From NCBI GenBank assembly GCA_019095985.1, contig CM032661.1:10609040-10673039 (forward strand): DNA of 64,000 bases, given 5' to 3'. The position numbers and the translations under genes were made by a program. The notes below the pieces were generated by a model. The model did no database searches, was not told the DNA's origin, and worked only from the letters and a program-made list of their open reading frames with translations. The DNA is from Streblospio benedicti (taxonomy: Eukaryota; Annelida; Polychaeta; Spionida; Spionidae). Positions within the stretch are counted from its first letter, which is position 1. Every line of letters begins with the position of its first letter. Below are positions 13,785 through 25,140 of this stretch, one piece after another.

Positions 13785-14040
13785 TATCTGCTACTATGAC
13801 CGAGTGGTTGATTTTGCGTGGGAATTCATTATCGGTGCTATGTTAATGAGCGGTTAAAGGGGGGTATAAAAGTACTCAGATTTTGACACAAATCTTATGG
13901 GCTGTAATGTCCCATGGTACTCTCAGCCTGTATCACCACAAATGGCCGGGTTCCTTGCAGATACCAGTATTTTAAATAATAACACATCCTCGGGGGAGGG
14001 TCTCACATTCTCGAGGTGAGTACGGATGCACCCCAAAATT
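13785..14040. other. Spacer, no feature recognised
   Basis: A short tRNA-like phrase (ATGACCGAGTGGTTGATTTT near 13796) may be a SINE A-box scrap. Nothing else is supported. Confidence 0.4.
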
Positions 14041-14044
14041 GGGT

Positions 14045-14230
14045 GTCTTTTTCACATTTTTAGTATATCTATATAATATTTTTGTCCGATATTGGCATAT
14101 TATGTCACATTTTCTTAAATATTGGTATATTATGTCACATTTTCTCAAATATTGGTATATTATTTCACATTTTTCTCAGATATTGGTATATTGTGGGTCA
14201 CGTTTTCTCCAAAATAGGTATATTGATGGG
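14045..14230. repeat. Tandem repeat, about 37-bp unit, 4-5 copies
   Basis: The phrase TATTGGTATATTATGTCACA with a TTTTCTCAAA spacer is repeated four to five times with substitutions. No coding or transposon context is evident. Confidence 0.85.
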
Positions 14231-16720
14231 TGCTATTTCCAACCTGTCAATGGCACGTGCGTACCCATTTTCTGATACAGATCCACACCCACTCCAGAGA
14301 ACACATCAAAGACTGAATGTTATTGTATGTCATCATATTTTAAATTCTATTATATTTCATTACCATCTGTTGTACAAATAGTTCATACAATTGTGAGTGA
14401 GTAATTCAATATGATGACTATGACTACAGATATCTGGATGTTTCATTGTGCATAATGTCCCATAAATGTGTTCAATCTGATTTAGACTGGTTTAGCCTTA
14501 TGATAATATCACTAAATGAAACACGTCTCATAGTATTGTGCTGTGTTGTATTGAGTCGATAGCGCAAGATCTCGACCCTACCCATACAAGCAAAGAGAGG
14601 ACTTCACGAATAGGATGACAGTCTCATCTCAGCAGGCTTGGGTCCATTATTTTTTGTCATTATCATTATCAATCATTACAAATAATGATGAAAATTGGCA
14701 TTATCAATATAATTTGTCAATAAAATGTTTCATTAGCATTATATTATCATTACTTTTTTATTGTTCTAATCATATTATCATTACAATTTCGTACACAAAT
14801 CTCATTAATTTTTCATTATTTTTACAAGCTCTTTAGTTGAATGATTGCTTTTGTACCTAGTAATTTTATTACTTCGATACAAAGGAAATAGGAAATTTGA
14901 ACAAATATAAGTATATTTGATCCGGTTCTCCATGACCCAGGTTGAGAAATAAATAAGGGTTATCTAAAAAAATCACGAACGTCTAGCGTAGTGTACTATA
15001 CGTCATCTATCGATGAATACACGAAAACATAGTTTCAAGAAACAGCCTTTATTAAAAAGCTCTGATTCATTGCTGTATACGTTCGCCGTCACAAAGCATA
15101 TGATGGAGGATGCGTCAGCCATGTGCGTTGAAATACAGGTAAATAAAACTCGCTCTCGTGTTAATGAAGGGAAAATTGCCGTATTTTAACACAATATTTA
15201 TGTACTTAAAGTCTATCCTATGTCCTATTTATGAAAAGAACTAATTAAATGTCCGCTTGTCCACAACATACTGGATAGAGATTAGATTTTGATAGATATT
15301 AAAGATTTACAAGCACTTTAGTTGTTGCATTATTTTCCAATGTGTACCTCTGTCAAACTCGGCTTTTATAACCCTTAAAATTATCAGTAAATATCCCATG
15401 ATATGTATGGATGGAACGCATATTACTAGTAGACCAATACTAATTTTACATGAATAGGAAAGATAATAACTAAAATAACAACCAAAAGACTATATGTATG
15501 GTGGTTGATTTCCTTCAGCAAACTATACAGATCTGCTGCCAAAATCATCTTTCTAAACTAAATCCGTGTGTTGACAACTGTTTCTATATAAGAACTCCTA
15601 TAAATTATACCTAGGTACAAGCTGTAGTAATATTGCCACATTTCACAAATCTTTCAAATAAAATTTATTTTGAAAATAAGATAAAGATGTACGTTTGTAG
15701 TGATAGTATCACTTCATGTTTACATCAATAATGAACGTAATTTTGACGTAGCATAGACTTTTTGATGACGTTGCAGTTGCCACACGCTCAGTGTAACAAA
15801 TGAGACCATGTTAGTCTAGATTTATAGATCAACCTAACACCTATAGATATTTCGTAACCTGTGTGTTGACAGCTCCATTTGTTATTATTTTCTGGTAAGG
15901 TATGGCTGTTTGCATGCTCTAGTAATATCATCACATTTTACAATTCGTTAGAGAGAAAGTTATTCCGAAAATTAAAAGGAAGCACTTTTGTAAGCAACCA
16001 CCTGCTAGTCAGTATTTGTTTGTGATCCAACAGACTATGTGCTAGGTTCCGAGTATCCGCTATTGTCGCCAATAATAGTGTCATTTTTGCTGCAGCGATA
16101 ATGGGTGAATTTACCGTGGCGTCAATGGACGCCAAATGTTCACGAAATAGCTGCTACTACGGAGGGGTTACTATATACTCATTGTTCCTTTAATCTGTGT
16201 TTTTTTCTATATATAATATGTACAGATTCTCACAAACTTTATCTAAACATCCATTCCAAATACTTATGCAAAATGACATAAAATCAATTAAATATTAGTC
16301 TTAGAACTTTGGTCTTCGTTATGATCACCCCCAAAGTAGCAAAAGTGAACCCGAAATTCTGAAAAACCCTATGGAGTGAACCTCGTTCATATTTGGTATG
16401 TATATAAAAAATTGGTATACTTTACCGGCCAGCTATAAAATAAAAAGATTAACAACCGGCCAAACACACATTTTGCTGACCAAACATCAACTGTAAAATA
16501 CTGCAGTCATGCAGCCTTCATCGTGACAGTACATACCTATACTTTCTTCCATATATGGCAAGTTTGGTATCAAATTAAAGGTCTATACATACGCTTGACG
16601 TTGCCATTCATTGATTTTTCGTTTCACATTTTCTAAGAAAAAAAATAGTTTTCCTGCGAAAATGTGTACTTTGTTTAAACCTGTTTTTGAATATTGCAGG
16701 TGCTTGCAGGTGCGTGTTGG
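14231..16720. other. AT-rich intergenic sequence
   Basis: The stretch 14650-14830 is rich in ATTATCATTA words. No exon, RNA gene or structured repeat was recognised in the remainder. Confidence 0.4.
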
Positions 16721-16824
16721 TAAATGCTTCTTTACGTGGTCGATGAATAATTAGTTGTTTTTTTAACTTTCAAATCAATGCAAACGGATAGAATGGCAAA
16801 CTCCGTGAAACCGTAGTTCCGCCT

Positions 16825-17590
16825 CTGCCACCAGGGCGGCGCTGCAATCGTCAGGGGCAGACATTGAGCAACTCGCCTTATACAGGAACCGACCCAGAAA
16901 GTCCGACTTTTGTGGTGCATTTTCTGTCAGAAATACTCATCCATGTTATTCAAAACCGTCGTGTATCAATAACAAAGCCCTTAAGTATCTATGCATCTGA
17001 GCATTGTTTCTCAAATACGCGCCATGATTATAATAATTTAGTTTAAATACATACTTATCTGACCTGCCAGAGCGGCTTTGCTCTAGATTTATAACGCCGA
17101 CGCATTATTATTACGTTCGACGTTTGAAAAAAATAGAGTACTTAGACTTGTACATATAATGTTGAATGGAGTGTTTTATACATTGAAATTGTAGCAAAAT
17201 ATGAACATTATCAATGGATTATATACGTGAAAGACATGTATATATCAAGGATAACGTACGCATCGTATACAGTTAGAAAGGACAAGCAACATTTATTGAT
17301 AATCTTGTCAAACACACTGACTGTCAAAATCGGCTCTGGCTCTTGAGCTTGAGGCAAAACACAGCTTGGAAATCTGGACAAAGCTCATTAAATACAATTC
17401 CAAATAAAATGTGAGTATCATATATGAAAACTAGAGAAGTATGCGAACATTTCTGTGTGTGTCACAAAACATGATTATGAACATAGAGCACAATAACACC
17501 ATCTTCAAAATGACTAATATACACGAGTGTTGAGGCGCTGTTTTGAATCTTTACCCCTGACGACTGCAGTGCCGCCCTGGTGGCAGAACG
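16825..17590. mobile_element. Unclassified element bounded by an inverted repeat
   Basis: CTGCCACCAGGGCGGCGCTG at about 16827-16862 is matched in reverse complement by CCGCCCTGGTGGCAG at about 17553-17588, over roughly 36 bp. Two inner segments recur elsewhere: 16880-17010 matches, in reverse orientation, 24958-25120, and 17341-17525 matches 45305-45505. This suggests one repeat family with several partial copies. No coding capacity is recognised. Confidence 0.6.
17341..17525 (+). repeat. Dispersed repeat family R2, copy 1
   Basis: Shares long runs with 45305-45505, for example GAAAACTAGAGAAGTATGCG and CATAGAGCACAATAA. The two copies are in the same orientation. The family is not recognised. 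Confidence 0.75.
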
Positions 17591-18039
17591 AAAAAACGTC
17601 GTTGTAGCGGGTCTCAGAGTTGCCCATTTATGATGTACAATGTTTGTCCAGTGATAATTTAGGTTGTCATAGAATGTAAGCAGCATAAAATGTCTGTTAT
17701 TGTCGTGTATTCTAATATCTGCAGGTGGTCGACAGCATGAACATCGGCAAAACCGGCGCTGGACATTAGCCTGAGTAAATGTCTCAGCAAATCTTGATTA
17801 TCAATTATTTTTGCGAATACTTCTAGTATGTTGTGGAGCTAAGGTTAGCGAATTCACCCCCAAGTTAAAAAAAGAAAATTAGCACAATTTTAATACAAGA
17901 CTCTTGGGTAGAAAGTCGGCAATTTCTCTCTATTTACTCCGGGGAACGAGAATCTTACCTGCAATCGGGCCAAAGTACAGCACGTCACGAATCTATGTTT
18001 TCGCGTATCAATCCTTTACTAGTTAGTACATGAATACTA

Positions 18040-20718
18040 GCGGAGCGGCTTAAGTCCATTTTTGACCAGAATACTTCAGTTGATGATACAAGCATGAAAT
18101 TTGGCACGAATGATGTATGTAGGGTATATTTTCAGAAAAAAGTCCTAGCCACGTGAAATTCCAAGATGGCGGCCATTTTTCAAGATGGCCGCCAGTTTTT
18201 GAAGTAAATTACTTTAAAATCCATTCATATAATGATAGAAGCATGATATTTTGCACAAATAATGTAGGTAACGTATACTTTCACTACCAACTCTTGCCCA
18301 ACTGGAATTTCAAGATGGCCGCCATTTTTAAAGATGACGGCCACTTTTTGAGAAGATAAGCCTTAGCATATTTATAATAATCTAATGAGCATCAATTTTG
18401 GTATGATAGTTATACACAAGGTATTTGGGCAGCAGAAAGTGGATGCCACATGAAATTTTAAAATGGAGGCCATTTTACAAGATGGCCGCCACTATTAAGC
18501 ATTATTTTTTCTTAAGTCAACAAAACAGCTGACAAAATTTTGAAATTTTTAAAAAGCTTTTATTTAATGTACTTTGAGAGAAAAAATATTGCCTGATTAA
18601 AATGTAAATGTTGCAGTTTTTTTTTTCTAAAGATGGCTAACATTACCCATATCTTAATGTTCTTTTATTCAAATCATGACACAAGGATGATCTAGTGTCT
18701 ATATACCATGTAACGAAAGCACTGATCAAATACACATGAACATTTTATTCATATCAGTAATCACATGTGCAGCTCATAAATATTTTCTAATATCAACAAA
18801 TGAAACAAAATACTTCTAAGAATAGAAAAAACAAATTTCAAATAATAATATTGTTCATAACTAAAGTTACTCAGTTGCTACTATTCAGGTAAATGTGGAG
18901 TCCTAACGACCACTGAGAAATCTGACAAACGCAACTGCATAGCTGTGTGCAACTCAATGCATTTTAATGTATTTGCATCTTCCATTGCGTTTTTTGCAAC
19001 CAGATTTGGTGAGCTGATGGCAACTTTCAGGAATTGGCTCTAATGATGTCCAAACAACTGTCCATCTATCCGCTTCCTTGGACTATCCCCTCTTAGAAGA
19101 ACATTGAAGCTCTGGCTGAGCTATCAAATATTGGCCCCTAATATTCCCTGATTGGTAGGTACATTTAGCTTTGTTGGAATGTTCTTTAAATGCTGCTTGT
19201 ACAGTGTGGGGGTATTGAATCATATGATCTCCGCTTTCTGGCAAATAAATCAAATCTTGCTTCATTTACTGAGGATGTTGTGCTTGATACATAAGGACCT
19301 TCATCTTTCATGATGTTTGAAGGGCACCTTCATCAATTTCACGTGGAATCTTACTTAGTCAAGCAAAAGTCCCAGAAATTTCATGGAAAACAACCAATGT
19401 TTGCCATGCACACTTTTTTCCGTTGCTGTTAAATGCAGAATTTAGATTACAACCAGTGTACGCATGGAAGAAGAGAATTCCTCTCTCTTTCTCTTGTCCT
19501 ATGACATCAACAATATCTGTATTGGTAACCATCGTGTGTGTTCACCTTTTCCAAACCTAGCCCACATTTTTCCCAGATGATGTGCTTTGAGAAATGACGC
19601 ACGCGATATAGCAAATATCACAATATCTGTGTCATTTGCACCAATGATCACAGACTTGAAGCCTCTCCTTACTGCATGCCACGGAAAAATTTTCCAATTT
19701 GTAGGGGTCTTGCTCTTCTCATTAACTCTCCTTCTCAGGGATTTCCCATGGTTACTTCTGGCCTCAGCTTTTAAGCTGGAGTCGTGATAAACATCAAAGA
19801 TGGTGTCAGTTCGCTGATAAGTGCTAATGTAACACTGTAATTGTGCGAGAATGTCTTTAGTAGCATATTCTTCAAATGACTTTGATTTTTGGGGAATTTT
19901 AGCATTAATCAAACATGCACCATCAGCAATCAGTAAATTCGATTGAGGTTTCAAATCTGGAACTGTTTCTACCGATTGCAAAATATTCACAAGATCAGAT
20001 TTTGCACATGTGAGTAGCATGTCATTCTTGCTCAAATGCAGGTGAATGGCTTTGGTTTTCGTGGGTAAAATAGTCCAACAAACCACACCCTCGGATTTGG
20101 ACTGAGATGAATAACAGAGAAAATAAGTGGTGATATTGTTTTATTAGGTTAGGTGGCAATGTTGCTTTTGGCCTCCGTTTGACAAATTAGTACAGTTCCT
20201 TTTAATGCAAGATATTGTAGAGACTACTTGGATCCTTTTGTATGTAAGTGATGAATGTATTGTACCGGCCTAATAAGTGTGTAAGTGTGTCGCACAACAT
20301 CAACTCCTATAGAATCTGCAATATTCTTGGAATCTAGCACCAGTAGGTCACCTGTTTCCTTTAAAAATGGGTTGCCCATCTCCTCAATAACATTGGTTAG
20401 CCGCTGCACTTTTTTAATGAATATATTTTGAGCTGCTGGAAATTGCTCACGGTGAAGCTGTTGTTCCTCTTGTCATTGGTCTCTAAAACTCTTTAGAAAT
20501 TTGCTACCATACGGCTTGTTTCAGGACCCGCAACCATCCATCGTCGCATAGCAGATGCATCTTCTGTTAGTCCAATCATTCCTTTGATTACAGCATTTCA
20601 TTTTGTCTTTGAGCAATGCATAGTCTGATTTTACGAAGATTGTCATTGTGAAACAGACTAAAACTAAAAATAGTGGCAGCCATCTTGGAAAATGGTGGCC
20701 ATCTTAAATGTTTTCGTG
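18040..20718. mobile_element. DNA element B with AAGATGGCGGCC-rich ends
   Basis: The left end (18040-18510) has several degenerate repeats of about 140 bp, each carrying AAGATGGCGGCCATTTT-type words. The right end (20660-20718) carries the inverse, GCCATCTTGGAAAATGGTGG, and pairs imperfectly with 18449-18520. The right end is cut short by the (TA)n tract at 20731. It contains a decayed minus-strand gene. The end wording resembles element A, suggesting related families. Confidence 0.65.
19083..20600 (-). pseudogene. Decayed PIN-like gene inside element B
   Basis: Minus-strand fragments in order: RRWMVAGPETSRM near 20530-20570, NPFLKETGDLLVLDSKNIAD at about 20300-20375, then a 195-residue open segment (19499-20086). 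That segment has LIADGACLINAKIPQKSKSF, IFDVYHDSSLKAEARS, LRRRV and SVIIGANDTDIVIFAIS, and ends with RWLPIQ. The spaced acidic positions (ADG, DVYHD, DTD) suggest a PIN/NYN-like nuclease fold; this is inference. Frame changes and stops separate the fragments. I recall the same order in an uncharacterised, repeated gene family of aquatic animals. The 195-residue stretch is the best-preserved protein segment of this family in the window. Confidence 0.6.
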
Positions 20719-20726
20719 GCAAGCAC

Positions 20727-20730
<4 letters not shown>

Positions 20731-20780
<50 letters not shown>

Positions 20781-20807
20781 TAAATATATATATATATATA
20801 TATTATA

Positions 20808-20884
<77 letters not shown>
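20731..20884. repeat. (TA)n tract
   Basis: An almost pure TA tract with small interruptions near 20777 and 20805. It directly abuts the outer end of the Penelope-like palindrome. Confidence 0.97.
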
Positions 20885-20887
<3 letters not shown>

Positions 20888-20928
20888 GTAAATTGATTAA
20901 ATCATAGCTTCATAGGTTGTTTATTTAT

Positions 20929-20977
20929 TGGCTTACAAATTTGTTTCATGCCTCTAGTTTGGCATTCATCAGAGCCA
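20929..20977 (-). ncRNA. Hammerhead ribozyme, left arm of Penelope-like palindrome
   Basis: On the minus strand: stem I strand TGGCT, core CTGATGA (20972-20966), stem II ATGCC/GGCAT closing an 8-nt loop, then GAAA, stem III from the palindrome ACAAATTTGT, cleavage after GTA, and stem I strand AGCCA. All core nucleotides of the hammerhead consensus are present and stems I, II and III pair. Stem III is four pairs with a two-base loop, so activity may need dimers. Known family: hammerheads in Penelope-like element ends. Confidence 0.88.
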
Positions 20978-21226
20978 TTGAAGGTAGTATATTGCTATAG
21001 TATGAGAATTCTCAGAACTCACTCATTTCCAATAACAAGAGAAAATCAATAACACGAGAAAATCAATAGCGTGCATGCGTATTACTATTTTATGGTATTA
21101 ATACTGTGGGGTTATGTTGGGTATTGGTATGCAAGGAGGAATTTTTGTGTGGGCATTCTGTGGACAATTCGTTTCTGTTGTTTAATGTGGCCATTTCTGG
21201 TTTGCATATTATATAGAATTTTTTTT

Positions 21227-22020
21227 TTAGGCATAGGTTGCATGTATGTGTTGTTGTTGAATATTGTTTGCTTTTTTGTTATTGTTTTCCAGGTAATATT
21301 GTAGGTTATGTTTCTGTCTTTTGAGGTTCCAAATGTGTTTGCTTAATGCTGTACTATTTCGGAGTTTTTTGTTATTGAAGGAGCTGATGTGGTTTCTATA
21401 TCGTGTTTTGAAGTCTGTTGCTGTAAGTCCAATGTAGGTGTCTGATTTGTTGGTGTCTTCTATTGTTACTGTGGCTTGGTAGATAATTTCCTTTTGTAGG
21501 CAATTACCTGCTAGTGGGCAATTGTTATTTCTGCAGTTGCAGGTTTTGGTGTTGTTTGTTGATGTGTCATGTGGTGCATTTTTATTGATCAAGTTTTTAT
21601 TGTGTTTTTGCAATGATGGTTTTGATGTTGCTCATGCAGCAGTAGCTGATTTTTACATTGTTTCTTATTTATGATCTTGTGTAGCTTGTGTTGTGGTGGG
21701 AAGCATTTGTCAATTATTTTCAGAAAGGTTTTGCCAATGTTTGTGGTCACGTTTTGCTGTATGGTGGATTATACCATATTGTTTTGCGTTTTCGGTGTTT
21801 TGCTGTTGCTCTTATTGTTTATTTGCTCTTCTATTTTGTATTTTAGTTCATGCTGGTACCCGCTTTTTGTCAGTGCTTCCTGGTATGGTGCTGTTGATTG
21901 TTTAAAATTATTATTATTAGAGGATATGGCAGAGAGTCTTCTATTGATGCTGCTGGGTATGTTTTTGATGATATTTGGTGGGTGGTTACTATTTTGTTGA
22001 TTTTTGTGTTGGAAGTTTTG
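21227..22020 (-). pseudogene. Penelope-like element, RT end and GIY-YIG domain (left arm)
   Basis: Minus strand. The upstream part has [19 protein letters not shown], typical of the end of the Penelope reverse transcriptase region. Then come [14 protein letters not shown] (a Cys-rich linker) and [20 protein letters not shown] with [11 protein letters not shown], the GIY-YIG endonuclease signature. The family is a retroelement lacking a capsid. The copy is incomplete and broken. It is the mirror image of the right-arm copy. Confidence 0.85.
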
Positions 22021-22319
22021 TAACAATGGTTCATTGTTATATCAAAAAGTTATGATGGTTTGCCACTTGTTGGATTATACATTCTATCACAGTTCTCTCT
22101 ATTTTGTGTTCTTTTTACAAAAACTTAGGGGAAGTATTAGTATTTTTCTATCACAGCTACAAAACTTAGGGATTACAGAGATGAGAGGATTAGCAGCATG
22201 TAACAAGAAACCAAGTGAAATAGAGAAAATAAAAAAGAACATCTGCAAAATCTTTAGAGAAACGGACTGAGAATCACAATAGAGGCAAACCTAGCAACAG
22301 TTGACTTTTTGATATAACA

Positions 22320-23290
22320 ATGAACCTTAAATCGGCATCTTACAAACCCTACATGAAACCCAACAACACACCATTATACATCAACAAAAATAGTAACCAC
22401 CCACCAAATATCATCAAAAACATACCCAGCAGCATCAATAGAAGACTCTCTGCCATATCCTCTAATAATAATAATTTTAAACAATCAACAGCACCATACC
22501 AGGAAGCACTGACAAAAAAGGGGTACCAGCATGAACTAAAATACAAAATAGAAGAGCAAATAAACAATAAGAGCAACAGCAAAACACGAAAACGCAAAAC
22601 AATATGGTATAATCCACCATACAGCCAAAACGTGACCACAAACATTGGCAAAACCTTTCTGAAAATAATTGACAAATGCTTCCCACCACAACACAAGCTA
22701 CACAAGATCATAAATAGAAACAATGTAAAATCAGCTACTGCTGCATGAGCAACATCAAAACCATCATTGCAAAACACAATAAAAACTTGATCAATAAAAA
22801 TGCACCACATGACACATCAACAAACAACACCAAAACCTGCAACTGCAGAAATAACAATTGCCCACTAGCAGGTAATTGCCTACAAAAAGGAAATTATCTA
22901 CCAAGCCACAGTAACAATAGAAGACACCAACAAATCAGACACCCACATTGGACTTACAGCAACAGACTTCAAAAAAACACGATATAGAAACCACATCAGC
23001 TCCTTCAATAACAAAAAACTCCGAAATAGTACAGCATTAAGCAAAACATTTGGAACCTCAAAGACAGAAACATAACCTACAATATTACCTGGAAAACAAT
23101 AACAAAAAGCAAAAACAATATTCAACAACAACACATACATGCAACCTATGCCTAAAAAGAAAAATTCTATATAATATGCAAACCAGAAATGGCCACATTA
23201 AACAACAGAAACGAATTGTCCACAGAATGCCCACACAAAAAGAAATTCCTCCTTGCATACCAATACCCAACATAACCCCACAGTATTAAT
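22320..23290 (+). pseudogene. Penelope-like element, RT end and GIY-YIG domain (right arm)
   Basis: Plus strand. It shows the [19 protein letters not shown] and [17 protein letters not shown] segments of the reverse transcriptase end, [11 protein letters not shown], then [14 protein letters not shown] and remains of the GIY-YIG domain, ending near the Cys-rich CNLCL-like block. It is the reverse complement of the left-arm copy and is likewise broken and 5' truncated. Its 3' tail carries the hammerhead at 23417-23465. Confidence 0.85.
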
Positions 23291-23416
23291 ACCATAAAAT
23301 AGTAATACGCATGCACGCTATTGATTTTCTCGTGTTATTGATTTTCTCTTGTTATTGGAAATGAGTGAGTTCTGAGTTCTGAGAATTCTCATACTATAGC
23401 AATATACTACCTTCAA

Positions 23417-23465
23417 TGGCTCTGATGAATGCCAAACTAGAGGCATGAAACAAATTTGTAAGCCA
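23417..23465 (+). ncRNA. Hammerhead ribozyme, right arm of Penelope-like palindrome
   Basis: Stem I strands 23417-23421 (TGGCT) and 23461-23465 (AGCCA) pair. The core CTGATGA is at 23422-23428. Stem II is 23429-23433/23442-23446 with loop AAACTAGA, and GAAA is at 23447-23450. Stem III is formed by the palindrome ACAAATTTGT at 23450-23459. Predicted cleavage follows A23460 (GUA triplet). The sequence is the exact mirror of the left-arm ribozyme. Confidence 0.9.
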
Positions 23466-23570
23466 ATAAATAAACAACCTATGAAGCTATGATTGTTGTG
23501 ATCAATTTACAATTATAATAAGCTCTCAATTTTGATTGAGCACTCTAAAGTGTAAGGATTCATATCCATA

Positions 23571-23656
<86 letters not shown>
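23571..23656. repeat. (TA)n tract
   Basis: TA dinucleotides with one GGA interruption near 23605. It lies between the palindrome and the next Penelope-like unit at 23673. The word TTGAGCACTCTA just to its left (23537-23548) also occurs in the hammerhead monomers at 28.7-29.7 kb. Confidence 0.97.
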
Positions 23657-23659
<3 letters not shown>

Positions 23660-23672
23660 AATATTTAAAGAA

Positions 23673-24032
23673 AGTACAAGGAACTAGATCATGTTGGTAC
23701 CTGCAACTTGTGCCTTACTGAGAAATATTTCATACTTTTCAAACCAGAAATGTCCACGTTGAACAGCAGAAATGAACTGGCCTCCAGCTGCAGACACCGG
23801 AAGAAACACCTCTTATGCAACTATAATCAATAGACTTTATACCCATGTTTTTTATACCCATGTTTTTCGCAAAGTATAATTTCAACCTCCTGTATTTTGA
23901 TACTACATTGTCATGCCCTCAATTATGTTCATATGCTCTTATGCTTCCTGTGTTCTTACCACTTTGTGACTGATGATTGCGTGTTAAGCAAGAAACAACG
24001 TTGTATCACAACATGATCTAGTTCCTTGTACT
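23673..24032 (+). mobile_element. Penelope-like 3' end unit flanked by a perfect 23-bp inverted repeat
   Basis: Bases 23673-23695 (AGTACAAGGAACTAGATCAT plus GTT) are the exact reverse complement of 24010-24032. Between them, plus-strand sequence from 23703 encodes the Penelope-like C-terminus [11 protein letters not shown] and [16 protein letters not shown] and then stops near 23830. A noncoding tail with a complete hammerhead (23964-24011) follows. The ATGATCTAGTTC word also occurs next to the copy at 30271-30579, so it may mark a pseudo-LTR boundary of this family. Confidence 0.82.
23964..24011 (+). ncRNA. Hammerhead ribozyme in Penelope-like 3' tail
   Basis: Stem I TTGTGA (23964-23969) pairs with TCACAA (24006-24011). 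The core CTGATGA is at 23970-23976. Stem II is TTGC/GCAA with loop GTGTTAA. GAAA is at 23992-23995. Stem III is the palindrome ACAACGTTGT (23995-24004). Cleavage is predicted after A24005. Every conserved position is intact and the stems differ in sequence from the other families in this window, so pairing is supported by covariation. Confidence 0.92.
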
Positions 24033-24054
24033 TTTTTTAAAAATATATAATTTG

Positions 24055-24100
24055 CTCCGCCAAATTTGTTTCATGTGCATTGCACAATCATCAGAATGAA
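24055..24100 (-). ncRNA. Degenerate hammerhead in the tail of the minus-strand Penelope-like copy
   Basis: The minus strand has CTGATGA (24094-24088), a TGTGC/GCACA stem II and GAAAC followed by AAATTTG. The expected stem III closing base and stem I pairing are lost. It lies in the expected place, 3' of the Penelope-like coding remnant at 24256-24960, which supports common origin. It is probably inactive. Confidence 0.6.
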
Positions 24101-24255
24101 ATGTTACATTATACTATAGAACATACACAATCTTCAGAGTATTACATTATAGTATGCAATTGCACATTATTTTCCAGGAATTATAAGATACGATAACGTC
24201 TGGCGTAAGTCGGCTCCAGAGACTATTCATAAATTAGCTAAGGGGGCATTATGAG

Positions 24256-24960
24256 TCAAGTGTTGCACAATAGGTACTTCTTCCTATGTTTACATTCAGT
24301 CACCAATTCGTTTCTTATGTTCAGGCTTGCTAAATGTGGTTTGCATATGATTATGAATTTTTCTTTGAGACATAGATTACATGATTTTGTTGCTGTTGAG
24401 TATGGGCTGCCTTTGGCTAATACTTTCCATTTTACAGAGTGTTGAATATTGTCATCTTTTAACTTCCATATGTAATTGCTTAGGGTGGTACTGTTTCTTT
24501 TAGAAGAATGCCTGAAACTACAAATGTGGCCATTATACCTGGTCTTGAAATTGTTCTCGGTTAAACCCACATAGGTTTCTTTGTTGTTGTCCACTCTTGT
24601 CACAGTTGCTTGGTATATTACTCCTTTGGTTAAGCAATTTCCCTCAAGTGGACACCCAGCTTTCCTTCTGCAATTACATGTCTTTTCCGTATTTGATATA
24701 TGTTCATTGTTTTTCTTTGATATTGATTTGTTGTGGGCAGAGATTGTTTTATCTACGTTTGGCATGCACCTGTAGCTCAGCTTCAATGTGTTTCTGTTAA
24801 GGATCTTATGTAGTTGATGGTCGCTGGGGAAGCATTGTTCAATCAGTTTTATGAATTTTAGCCCGATGCTTGAGCTGACATTAGCGCTGTACGGAGGATT
24901 GAACCATGTCACTTTCCTTTTTCTTTTTCTTTTTTTTAACCAAAGGAGTGATATACCAAG
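24256..24960 (-). pseudogene. Penelope-like element, RT end through GIY-YIG domain
   Basis: A minus-strand open segment of about 235 residues is well preserved: TWFNPPYSANVSSSIGLKFI (reverse transcriptase end), LHKILNRNTLKLSYRCMPNV, CNCRRKAGCPLEGNCLTKG (linker), YQATVTRVDNNKETYVGLTE with FKTRYNGHICSF (GIY-YIG), CNLCLKEKFII, and LNIRNELVTECKHRKK at the C-terminus. The retroelement is 5' truncated. Upstream, the frame runs into unrelated repeat sequence (24958-25140). It differs clearly from the palindrome copies, so it belongs to another subfamily. Confidence 0.9.
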
Positions 24961-25140
24961 CAACTGTGTATTATGACACGTGCTTAAGAAAAAATGCTTA
25001 GATGCATGGATACGTAAAAGCTTTGTTATTGATACACCACGGTTTGGAATAACATGTACGAGTATTTCTTGCAGAAAATACACCTCAAATGTCGGACTTT
25101 CTGGGTCGGTTCTCGTACAATTATAAGGTGATTCTCCCTA
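24958..25140 (-). repeat. Dispersed repeat shared with 16864-17010
   Basis: In reverse orientation this contains GAACCGACCCAGAAAGTCCG followed by wording parallel to 16880-17010 (the TGTATCAATAAC and TATGCAT segments). The Penelope-like copy ends where it begins, so the insertion or junction lies near 24958. Confidence 0.65.

Larger units (their letters stand above)
20885..23520. mobile_element. Penelope-like retroelement pair forming a 2.6-kb palindrome
   Basis: The left arm (about 20885-22053) and right arm (about 22300-23520) are reverse complements along almost their whole length, around a loop of about 250 bp. Each arm is the 3' part of a Penelope-like element: the end of the reverse transcriptase region, a Cys-rich linker, a GIY-YIG endonuclease domain, then a noncoding tail with a hammerhead ribozyme. 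Both copies read outward from the centre. Both are 5' truncated and the coding parts are broken in several places. High arm identity suggests the pair arose together or fairly recently. Confidence 0.88.
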
